DNA of 64,000 bases from NCBI RefSeq assembly GCF_026107375.2, contig NZ_JAPCIA010000001.1, positions 1,488,001 to 1,552,000 of the forward strand. The letters run 5' to 3'. The translations under genes were made by a program, and so were the position numbers. This document shows positions 18,601 to 26,100 of this stretch, piece after piece; position 1 is the stretch's first letter; every line of letters begins with the position of its first letter. The stretch comes from Sphingomonas sp. BT-65 (GTDB taxonomy: Bacteria; Pseudomonadota; Alphaproteobacteria; Sphingomonadales; Sphingomonadaceae). The notes beneath the pieces were generated by a model. It was not told the DNA's origin and made no database searches. It worked only from the letters and a program-made list of their open reading frames with translations.

Positions 18601-19110
18601 GGCATCGACGCCCGCCAGCAGCTCCGGCGACACGTCGTTGAACTGCAGGCCGCGCGCTGAATCGGCAGAGAAGCTGTCGCGCCCGTTGAATTCGGTGCGG
18701 ACCTGGGTGAGGCCGCGGATCAGCACGCTGGTCGGCTCGCCCGACGGGTGCGTGCTATCGTCGGCGGACTGCAGCCGGCCGACGGTGATGCCCGGGACGC
18801 GCTGAAGCGCTTCGGCGGCCGACTTGTCGGGGAAGGCGCCGATATCGGTCGCCGTGATCGAATCGACGAAGGTGTCGGCGTTCTTCTTGATGTTCTGAGC
18901 CGTGGCGAGCGCGGCGCGGACGCCGATGACAACGATGTCGTCGCGCGGCGCTTCTTCCTGCGGCGTGTCACCCGTGGACGATTGCTGCGCGGTCGTTGCG
19001 CCGTCCTGGGCGTGCGCCGCTCCTGCCATTGCGATGATTGCAAGCGCCGCCAGCGATACGCCGCCGCGCAATGCGGCATGACAGCCGCGGCCCCAGTCCG
19101 TTCCCTTCAT
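15691..19110 (-). CDS. TonB-dependent receptor, Xanthomonas/Caulobacter type, probable oligosaccharide importer
   Basis: 1,139 residues. The ATG at 19110 has a strong site (GGAGGATGGG) and a signal peptide ending AAHAQ; the longer ORF upstream is rejected. A TonB-box-like DDIVVIGVRAAL lies near residue 57. Plug motifs are FPDKSAAEALQRVPGITVGR, SVLIRGLTQVRTEFNGRD and GIAGTVNLRTRLP, and the long barrel ends VQFGVRFKF. This family includes MalA-type maltodextrin receptors. With an MFS sugar transporter and LacI regulator upstream and GH97 downstream, uptake of alpha-glucans is the likely role (inference from context). The promoter region carries two palindromes that could bind the LacI protein. 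Confidence 0.92.
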   Translation of the reverse strand: MKGTDWGRGCHAALRGGVSLAALAIIAMAGAAHAQDGATTAQQSSTGDTPQEEAPRDDIVVIGVRAALATAQNIKKNADTFVDSITATDIGAFPDKSAAEALQRVPGITVGRLQSADDSTHPSGEPTSVLIRGLTQVRTEFNGRDSFSADSARGLQFNDVSPELLAGVDAYKNQTAEMIEGGIAGTVNLRTRLPLDQKGLLVTGSVKANYGDRSERWTHEFSGLVSYSVDTAIGRFGILGNYAESHVVTRTESAIMDKIDTYCTAGFGTADRAIVGADGTIPCTANPFGGSGWAYAPDGIRYSQVDYDRKRRGIAGAAQFENNAGTLKATVQYIDSHYTNAWLERASHTVFDGNYFGTRAFNPRSGSVLAGSSGLTFGSNGMLQSGLLTQPHGSFSGTFESVQAAINAGSAVPGMPFVNYCGAGVCGANPRNGLYFQNEARNFAHEEGTSDLSANIRWDPTDRLHLSADVQFIDASTYNNDILVATGSMANMQYSVNEDGTPRVELLPGSNVNYAAGGLANPHNYWLPFIQGHVEDNDAQEFAFRADGEYEFAGDGWLDSLKVGVRYANRRQKVRYSTFNWTPIAANWNCNGPGFNIDNTTGGAYPTNTGNCAGNAGHAPFRGYGAGIWESASLGDFYDGQSYPNGPLVYLNRATLQDFPKLISSLSGAATNSPLGTGYTAICDRAEATVDECFTPGEVMQIRERTKAAYAMLRFGGNDKTIFGDVTLTGNVGLRVVRTEEESIGSIAFPAANIFDGLPACNAPLSATNIVNVSCYLTPAIRAFANGAATPDTFQSSRTDWLPSVNLRFGLDDKNFIRFAYSKAISRPDIGLLRNTLAINAPIINTTPDSPYIIFNSPTAPKIAANVVGYNFVFAANSGNAALKPLSADQFDLSFERYMGQSSSLTVGLFYKQLHNALSYGQFTRTIPNGASTQTVQINGPSNVKNGGRLMGVEVGYQTFFDFLPGWLSGLGTQLNYTYVHQSGIRNSNLITASSSGDIGAFGAGQQALGGTGFVIDSKRLAGISDHTFNAVALYEKGPVGLRVAYNWRSRYLTQNLDCCIGLPVFQKAAGFLDASLRVSPTDFLELSIEGSNLLNTTTVYQQQIFGDSPQTPGAAAKYIDSAWSRVDRRVQFGVRFKF

Positions 19111-19200
19111 CCCATCCTCCCCATGACCGCCCCTTGGGGGTCGGTCCGTTGCCCAGCGGAATCGGACGCATGCGCAGTCCAGTCCATCTGACTTGCGTAA

Positions 19201-19221
19201 CTTTGCGTAAACTGCGCAAAG
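19201..19221. promoter_or_regulatory. Operator-like inverted repeat upstream of the TBDR
   Basis: CTTTGCG, a seven-base spacer, then CGCAAAG: perfect seven-base arms about 90 bases upstream of the TBDR start codon. It shares the TTTGC/GCAAA half-site with the second palindrome. It could be a target of the adjacent LacI-family protein; the binding protein is not proven. Confidence 0.5.
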
Positions 19222-19359
19222 AGGCAAGCAGAAATTTGCATTGCGTTTCCAGCAACCCAGGATGCGACGAATTCTATTTATTATGAGATAGTTAGCGCAT
19301 ATTCATGTAGCCCTCCTTAGCGTCATGTCGAAACACTGTTCGAATTTCTATTGCAAGTA

Positions 19360-19375
19360 ATGCAAATCTTTGCAT
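19360..19375. promoter_or_regulatory. Perfect 16-base palindrome ATGCAAA-TC-TTTGCAT
   Basis: Seven-base arms with a two-base centre, about 250 bases upstream of the TBDR start. Its size and symmetry are typical of LacI/GalR-family operators, although those usually have a central CG. Together with the 19201 repeat it could allow two-site binding by the LacI protein encoded at 21033. Confidence 0.5.
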
Positions 19376-19446
19376 AACGAAGGGCGATGCTGGGCGGTCT
19401 TCTTTCACGTGCGGGCACCGAATCGGATGCGCCGGCGTTGCCCGCG

Positions 19447-20910
19447 CTAGGCCGCACCACGCCTGGGGATCGCGAAGGTGCACAGCGCCGCCAGCGCCAG
19501 CATGACAGCGGAGAGAAGCAAGGCGGCGATCGCCTGCCCCTGGAACATTTGTCCGACCAGCGGGCCGAGCACCGTCGCCGCGACGAGCTGGGGCAGCACC
19601 AGGAACATGTTGTGGATGCCCATATAGACCCCGGCCTTACCCGGCGGCACCGCGCTCGCGACCATCGCATAGGGGATCGACAGGATCGCCGCCCAGGCGC
19701 AGCCGAGGCCGAGCGCGGACGGCCACAGCATCGCCGGATCGTCGATCACCGCGAAGCCGAGCAAGGCCGCGGCGCCCGCCAGCAGGCAGAAGGCATGCGT
19801 CGCGCGCCGTCCGATCCGTGCCGCCACGACGGGCAGCAGGAACGCGCCAACCGCCGCAACGCCGTTATAGCCGGCGAACAGGATACCGACCCAGTCGGCC
19901 GCCTCGTGATAGGCGGGCGAGGTCGGATCGGCGGTGCCATAGTGGCGCGCGGCGACCGCGGGCGTCGCATAGATCCACATCGCGAACAGGCCGAACCAGG
20001 TGAAGAACTGCACGATCGCGAGCCGCGCGAGCAGCTGGGGCATGTGCAGGATGTCCTCGACGATCTCGAGCATGCCGAGCGAGCGCCTGCCCCGGCGCCG
20101 CAGCCACACCGCGGCGAGCTGGGCCAGCCCGAAAATCATCGCCATCGCCGCAAGCAGGTAGATTTCACGCTTGCCCCCGGCGAGCCACGCGGCCAGCGCC
20201 ACGCCCGCACCGCCGAGCAGCCAGGCCAATCCCCTGCGCATCAGCGCCGCGGCGCCGGCCGCGGTGGGAATCACATGCGCATCCGCCCGGTCCGGATCGA
20301 TGCGGACCGGCCGTTCGGAGGTGGTCAGCACCGACCATCCCACCGCCAGGAACACGCACACGCCGCCGATATAGTAGGCGACGCGCACCGATATCGGCAG
20401 GGTCCCTGGCTCGGCATGCGCACTCACCCCGAACCAGTTGGTGAGGATCCACGGCAGCGCGGACGCGAACACCGCGCCCAGGCCGATGAAGAACACCTGC
20501 ATCGCGAAGCCGCTGGTCCGCCGCTCCTCGGGCAGCTTGTCCGCGACGAGCGATCGGAACGGCTCCATCGCGACATTGATCGACGCGGTCAGCAGCCACA
20601 GCAGCAGGCTCGCCGCCCACAACGTCTGCGCGTTGGGCATGGCGAACAAGGCCAGCGCAGCCAGCGTCGCCCCGGTGAAGATATAGGGCCGCCGCCGCCC
20701 GAACCTGCCTGCGGTACGGTCGCTGAGATGACCGATCAGCGGCTGCACCAGCAGGCCCGCCGCCGGGCCGGCGATCCACAGGATTGCGAGCTCGTCGATA
20801 TTGGCGCCGAGAGTCTGGAAAATGCGGCTCGTGTTGACGTTCTGCAGGCCCCAGACGATCTGCACCCCGAACAGTCCGAGGCACATGTTCCAGATCTGCA
20901 CGAAGCGCAT
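19447..20910 (-). CDS. MFS sugar transporter (GPH/sucrose-maltose symporter type)
   Basis: About 487 residues with twelve predicted hydrophobic segments. The N-terminal region MRFVQIWNMCLGLFGVQIVWGLQNVNTSRIF and the motif SDRTAGRFGRRRPYIFTGA resemble sugar:proton symporters of the SLC45/sucrose-maltose group, which carry di- and oligosaccharides across the inner membrane. The ATG at 20910 fits homologues but has no clear ribosome-binding site; a GTG at 20979 would add 23 residues and cannot be excluded. Divergent from the LacI gene and upstream of the TBDR, it corresponds to the MalY position in Caulobacter-type maltodextrin loci. Confidence 0.88.
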   Translation of the reverse strand: MRFVQIWNMCLGLFGVQIVWGLQNVNTSRIFQTLGANIDELAILWIAGPAAGLLVQPLIGHLSDRTAGRFGRRRPYIFTGATLAALALFAMPNAQTLWAASLLLWLLTASINVAMEPFRSLVADKLPEERRTSGFAMQVFFIGLGAVFASALPWILTNWFGVSAHAEPGTLPISVRVAYYIGGVCVFLAVGWSVLTTSERPVRIDPDRADAHVIPTAAGAAALMRRGLAWLLGGAGVALAAWLAGGKREIYLLAAMAMIFGLAQLAAVWLRRRGRRSLGMLEIVEDILHMPQLLARLAIVQFFTWFGLFAMWIYATPAVAARHYGTADPTSPAYHEAADWVGILFAGYNGVAAVGAFLLPVVAARIGRRATHAFCLLAGAAALLGFAVIDDPAMLWPSALGLGCAWAAILSIPYAMVASAVPPGKAGVYMGIHNMFLVLPQLVAATVLGPLVGQMFQGQAIAALLLSAVMLALAALCTFAIPRRGAA

Positions 20911-20997
20911 GGGGGGAGGACCGGCGGCATCGGCGCCGACATGCTCCCCGCGTGCCTCTCCCCTTCCTTGCAAACTCACACTTTCGGTGCGTTAACC

Positions 20998-21013
20998 TCG
21001 CCGGTGCCGGCGA
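20998..21013. promoter_or_regulatory. Palindrome TCGCCGG-TG-CCGGCGA in the divergent MFS/LacI promoter
   Basis: A perfect 16-base inverted repeat 20 bases before the LacI start, in the region shared by the MFS and LacI genes. The position suits autoregulation. It differs in sequence from the two palindromes upstream of the TBDR, so the same protein may not bind all three; it may also be an RNA hairpin in the leader. Confidence 0.4.
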
Positions 21014-21032
21014 AGAGGTCAATTTGAGGCGA

Positions 21033-22046
21033 ATGAACAGCACGGGCAACAACAATACGACGCTCGAGGATCTGGCGCGGCTCGCCGGCGTCTCGATCTC
21101 GACCGTGTCGCGCGCGCTCAACGATCATCCGTTGATCAGCACGCGGACCAAGCAGCGCATCTGGGCGCTGGCACGGGACCATGAATATCCCTTCCGCCGC
21201 CATATGCCCGCGGCGCCGATCGGCGCGGAGGGATCGATCGCGATCGTGACGCCGCACATGCGCGGCGGGCCGCTGCCGCTCTCGCACCCGTTTTTCCTCG
21301 AGCTGCTGGCCAATATCGGCGAGGCGGCGCGCGCGCGCGGCTGCGACTTCACGGTCAGTCATACCGCGCCGACCGACTATGACGATCTGGTGTCGGTGGT
21401 CACCACCAGCCGCGCGAGCGGCGTGATCTTCCTCGGCCAGAGCATGCTGCACGAGGAGTTCAACCGCCTCGCGGCGACCAATGCCCGCTTCGTGGTGTGG
21501 GGCGCGCGCATGCCGGGACAGGCGTATGGCACAGTAGGTTCGGACAACCTGCTGGGCGGGCGGCGCGCGACGCTCCATCTCGCGCGGCTGGGGCGGAAGA
21601 AGATCCTCTTCCTCGGCGGCAGCGATCCCGAGGCGGAGCAGCGCCGCCGCGGCTATCTCGAGGGGCTCAAGGAAAGCGGGCTCGAAGTCGATCCCAAGCT
21701 CGCCGCGCAGGTCGAGTTCGAGCTCGAATCGGCCGAAGCCGCGGTCACCCGACTACTGCGCCGGCATATCGCGTTCGATGGCATCATCGCCGCCAGTGAC
21801 CTGATCGCGCTCGGCGCCATCCGCGCACTGCGCCGTGCCGGGCTATCGGTGCCGCACGACGTATCGGTGGTCGGCTATGACGACATGCTGCTCGCGCGCC
21901 TCAGCACGCCGGCGCTCAGCACGATCCGGCAGAACACGCAGGAGGCGGGGCGCAAGCTCGTCTCCCGGGTGCTCGACCCAAACCCCGACCATCAGCCCGA
22001 GCATCTTCCGACCGACCTGATCGTCCGCGAATCCTGTGGCGGCTGA
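21033..22046 (+). CDS. LacI/GalR-family transcriptional regulator
   Basis: 337 residues. The ATG at 21033 has GAGG upstream and begins just before the helix-turn-helix TLEDLARLAGVSISTVSRALN (residues 9-29); the longer ORF from 20952 is rejected. The rest is a periplasmic-binding-protein-like effector domain (GVIFLGQSM, LARLGRKKILFLGGSDPEAEQRRRGYLEGL, FDGIIAASDLIALGAIRAL, VSVVGYDDMLLAR). Such proteins usually repress sugar-uptake genes until a sugar binds. Likely targets are the divergent MFS gene and the TBDR. It is equivalent in position to MalR of Caulobacter. Confidence 0.92.
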   Translation: MNSTGNNNTTLEDLARLAGVSISTVSRALNDHPLISTRTKQRIWALARDHEYPFRRHMPAAPIGAEGSIAIVTPHMRGGPLPLSHPFFLELLANIGEAARARGCDFTVSHTAPTDYDDLVSVVTTSRASGVIFLGQSMLHEEFNRLAATNARFVVWGARMPGQAYGTVGSDNLLGGRRATLHLARLGRKKILFLGGSDPEAEQRRRGYLEGLKESGLEVDPKLAAQVEFELESAEAAVTRLLRRHIAFDGIIAASDLIALGAIRALRRAGLSVPHDVSVVGYDDMLLARLSTPALSTIRQNTQEAGRKLVSRVLDPNPDHQPEHLPTDLIVRESCGG

Positions 22047-22101
22047 AGGCGGGCGCACGCGATCGCGCAGCCACCGGGTTTAGCGTCAGGACCGCGCGGG
22101 A

Positions 22102-22632
22102 CTAACGGATGACGACCGCCTGCAGGATGCCGTCCATCTCGCGCGTGACCGCTGGGGTGATGTCCATCGCGTTGTTCCAGCCATAGGCGTGGTCCCGCTC
22201 CATGACCAGGCTGCAGACGCTACGCGTGATAACGCGGCCGAGCGCCTGGTTCAGCGCGCGATCGATCTGCTGCTGGCCGTTGGTCTGCGCGGCGATGAAG
22301 CGGGCATTCTGTTGCTGATCGATGGCTTGCGCCTGCTGGCTGAGGGCCGCGAGTTGCCGCTGGTATTCGATTGGCGCGATTGCGTTCTGCCGCCCTTCAA
22401 GTTGCCGGCGCTGCTGATCGACGGCGGCGCGCCGCTGCGCGAGTTCACCCGTTAGCGAGGATTGCATCTGCCTGAGCTGCGCCTGCATCGACTGGCCCGC
22501 GCGCGAGGCGCTGATCGCGTTCGCGCGCGACAACAGGCACAGGCCCGTGATCGGCGGACCGAAGGTCTGCGCCGAGGCTGGCGTCGCGGCACAGGCCAGC
22601 AAAAGGGCGGCGAACAATCCGGTCAATCGCAT
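22102..22632 (-). CDS. OmpH/Skp-like periplasmic chaperone linked to the adhesin
   Basis: 176 residues, starting at ATG 22632 (AAGG eight bases upstream) rather than a TTG at 22650. The signal peptide ends PASAQ. ITGLCLLSRANAISASRAGQSMQAQLRQMQ followed by a Gln-rich coiled coil (about residues 40-120) matches alphaproteobacterial OmpH/Skp proteins, trimeric chaperones that carry unfolded outer-membrane proteins to BAM. Two cysteines are present, one near each end. It is the last gene of the adhesin operon and starts 18 bases after the BamE-like stop, suggesting a chaperone dedicated to the giant autotransporter rather than the housekeeping copy. Confidence 0.75.
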   Translation of the reverse strand: MRLTGLFAALLLACAATPASAQTFGPPITGLCLLSRANAISASRAGQSMQAQLRQMQSSLTGELAQRRAAVDQQRRQLEGRQNAIAPIEYQRQLAALSQQAQAIDQQQNARFIAAQTNGQQQIDRALNQALGRVITRSVCSLVMERDHAYGWNNAMDITPAVTREMDGILQAVVIR

Positions 22633-22650
22633 GCCGCCGCCCTTGCCCAA

Positions 22651-23079
22651 TCAGCGCGCGGACGCAACCCGGTCCGCGCAGGATTGCTCCTGCCAGATCA
22701 CTTCCGACACGGTCACGTTATAGTGCCCGCGCGGCCGCTTGAACCGGATCTCCATCCGGCAGCGCACGCGCTCGGTGCTGCCAGGCGCGACGGGGAAGAA
22801 CAGCACATAGTTCCAGCGACGGGTGATGCTTTCGCCAAAGTGCGGCGGGCCGATCAGATTGTAGATGCTGAACTTGTCCACATCCGGCGTGATCATGCGC
22901 ACCGCGGCGGGGTTCACCGTCACCCCCATCTTCTTGTGCTCGAGCGGCGTGCGGTGAAAGGCGGAGGGGTCGACCTTGGCGACATAGGTCGAGACTGGTG
23001 CCTTGGTTGCCTCCTTCGCGATCGCCGCGGAAGGGCTTGCCAGGGCGAGGACCGGAAGGGCGAAGGTGCCGAGTTTCAT
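22651..23079 (-). CDS. Secreted BamE-like protein
   Basis: 142 residues with a strong site (AAGGAGG five bases before ATG) and a signal peptide ending SAAIAK; no lipobox cysteine. DKFSIYNLIGPPHFGESITRRWNYVLFFPV matches the BamE/SmpA-type core (short helix-turn with LGxPHF and WxYxF), followed by a strand-rich tail with two cysteines (VRCRMEIRF, QEQSCADRV). BamE assists beta-barrel assembly. Encoded between a giant trimeric autotransporter and an OmpH-like chaperone, it probably helps insert the adhesin. Family call is moderate because I judged it by motif only. Confidence 0.6.
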   Translation of the reverse strand: MKLGTFALPVLALASPSAAIAKEATKAPVSTYVAKVDPSAFHRTPLEHKKMGVTVNPAAVRMITPDVDKFSIYNLIGPPHFGESITRRWNYVLFFPVAPGSTERVRCRMEIRFKRPRGHYNVTVSEVIWQEQSCADRVASAR

Positions 23080-23121
23080 TACGTCCTCCTTGAGAAGAGC
23101 TCGATCGATGGTTGGCGAGGA

Positions 23122-26100
23122 TCAGAACTGAAAGCCGACGCCGACATTGGCGCCGACATGCTCCTGCGTATCGTAGGTGGCGCCCGCCTTGATGACCGTC
23201 TTGCCGTCATCCATCACCCGTGACAGGCCAAGCGCGAAGGCGGATTGCCCGCGATAGGTGCCTGCGCCGAAGGCGAGCATCCCGCGACCGGGCTCGAACG
23301 CCTGCGGCATGCCCGCTGCGGCGAGCGCGCCCGCGGTTCCGGCACTGGCATCGCGCTGGACCTGCGCGAGGTCATACTGGAGCCCTGCGACCTTCGCGTC
23401 GGTATAGTCGTTGGCGGACTTGAGCGTCGTGGCGAGGCCGTCGTTAAGCTGCTGGACGTTGACCGCGTCGGTCGCCGCCACCCCCGCCGCGACATTGTGC
23501 AGCGTGGTCGCCGCTCCGCCCGGATTGAAGGTCACCGCGTTGCCGGCGGCGTCATATTGCACCGAATTATTGGCGAGCTGCTGCACCTGGTGGAGCTGCG
23601 AGCCGTTGACCGCGTCGGTCGAGGTAGCGTTCACCGCTCCCGCCGCAACGTTCTGGACCACGTTGCCGCCCATGTTGACCGTCGTGTTCTGCCCCACGGT
23701 GAGCCCGCCATTGGCGGTCACCATGCCGGCGAACGTCGGATTGTCGACGACCCCGACCTGGAGCTGGTTGCCGTTGAGCGTCACAACCGTGTTGGAGCCG
23801 GCGGTGACGTTGAGCGTGCCGTTCGACCCGATGTTGGTCGATGGACCGCCATTGGCCTGGATGTTCCAGCCGGCGCCGGCGGTCGCGTTGACTGCCTGCA
23901 GCGCATCATTGACGTTGTTGTAGGTGTTGCCGCCAATATTGAGCTGGGTGGTCACCGTGCCGGTGGTCGGGTCATAGGTCGAGCCGCCGCCGAAGCTGTT
24001 CGCGACGCTGTTGCCAAGGTTGGTGACGTTGCTCTCGACCGCGCCTACTCGATTGTCGACATTGGTCACGCGGTTGTCGAGGTTTGTCACCCGGTTGTCG
24101 ACCGCCTGAAGCTGGCTGACGTTGACCGCGTCGGTCGGCGCAGATCCGGCCGCGACATTGGTGATCTTCCGCTCGGCACCCGCGCTGCCCACCGACACTT
24201 CACCGGCCGAATTCTGCGGTGTGGTGAGGCCATAGGCGGCATAACCGGCCTGAGAACCGACCGAGGTGGTCGATCCCGCGCCAAGCGCGACGCTGCCCGA
24301 ATGCGTGGCATTGGCGCCCGGGCCGATCGCGATCGACTGGATGCCGTTGGCCTGGGCATTGGTGCCGAAGGCAATCGCGTCAGCCTGCGACACCTGCGCG
24401 TTCTGGCCGATCGCGGTGCCGCCCGGTGCGGTCGCCTGAACGATCGCGCCATTGCCCAAGCCGATGCCATTGTCGCCGTTGACCACCGTCCGCGGGCCGA
24501 TCGCGACCGATTCCTGGCCGACCGCTAGCGAATCCACCGCCGTCGAATTGGCGTGGAAATATTGGATTGGCGTCACCGCGAACGAAGAGAGTGCGCCCGC
24601 CAACTGGCGGATCGTCACCGCATCCTGCGCCTGGGTGCCGTCGGCGACATTGGTGATCTGGCGATAGGCGCCGGCACTGCCTACCGAGACGGAACCGAGC
24701 AGGGTCTGGTCGGTCGTGTTGTACGGCACAAAGCCGGTGCTTGCCGGGAGCTGGCCGATGGCCGGCGCAAGCGCGCGATCCGCGACCGAGCCTGCGCCCA
24801 GCGCCAGCGATCCATCAATGGTCGCCTGGGCACCGCGGCCCAGCGCCACGGCATTGCCCGCGGAGGCGGTCGCCTGATAGCCGAGCGCGGTCGATCCTAG
24901 CCCTTGCGCAAACGCGTCGGTCGGCGCGAGGCCCGCCTCGTTGGTGCGGGCGTAGCGGATGCCGTCACCATTTGCGTCGGTGTAGGCTGTCGAGGTGTCG
25001 CCGGCGATGTTGTTGATCGCGTTGCCGAGGTTGGTGACGCTGCCCTCGACCGTGGTCACCCTGCCGTCGAGACTGGTGACCGTGTTGCCCAGCGTGGTGA
25101 CCGTGTTGCCGAGATTTGTCACCGTGCCGCCGAGATTCGTCACCTGCGTGCCGAGGCTGTCGACTGCCTGGTTGGTGGCGAAGAGCTGCGAGCCGTTGAT
25201 CGCGTCGGTCGAACTGCCATCGATCCGGCCGGCCGCGACATTGGTGATGGTGCGCTCGGCGCCCGCCGCGCCGACGCTGACCGTGCTGGTCGGCGTGGTG
25301 CCGGCGAAGGCATAGTTGGTGCCGTTGATGGTGGTGCCGGCCGTCGCCACCGCCACTCCGGTGGTCGAGCCATTGCCGAGCGCGATATCCCCCGCGTTGT
25401 TGGCGATCGCGTTTGGCCCGATCGCGACCGAATCCGTGCCTAGCGCCTGGCTGTCGGCCAGCACCGAGTTGGCGCGGAAATACTTGATGCCGCCGCCGCT
25501 GATAATGTTGGTGAGGTCGCCCTCGACCGTCGTCACGCGATTGTCGAGGTTGGTGACGTCGCCCTCGACGGTGGTCACCCGGCCATCCAGATTGGTGATC
25601 GCCTGATTGGTCGCGAACAGCTGCGAGCCGTTGACCGCCTCAGTCGACACCGCGGAGACTGCGCCATCGGCGAGGTTGGTGATGGTGGTGCCGGCCATGT
25701 TCAGGCCCGTGGCGTTGAAGACCTGGCCGCCTGACAGCGTCACGCTGTCGGCGATCAGATCCATGCTGGTGGCGATCGTCACATTGGAGCCGGTGCGTGT
25801 GATCTCGATGTTCTGACCGTCGACGAACTGGACCGTGCCGCCCGGCGCGACATTGGTCGCCGCATCACCGTTGGCCTGGATGTTCCAGCCCAGATTGGCC
25901 GTCGACGATACCGCCTGGAGCTGGCTGACGTTTACCGCATCGGTGCCGGCGACGCCGGCGGTCACACCGGTGATCCTGCCCGAACCGCCATCGTTGACGG
26001 TGACCGTGCCGAAGGTCGGCGCGTCGGCCATCTGGATGTTGATGGCGCCGGTCGCCGGATCGGTGACCGTCCTGATGTTGCCGCCCGAATAGGTGCCCGC

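Larger units (their letters stand above)
19111..19446. promoter_or_regulatory. Promoter/operator region of the large TBDR gene
   Basis: A 336-base AT-richer stretch with no convincing gene lies between the end of the MFS gene and the TBDR start, both on the minus strand. It holds two palindromes (19201-19221 and 19360-19375) and several TTTGC/GCAAA half-sites (for example near 19190 and 19233). A GCGGGCA/TGCCCGC inverted repeat near 19411-19445, just after the MFS stop, may be part of a terminator but has no T-tract. Confidence 0.6.
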
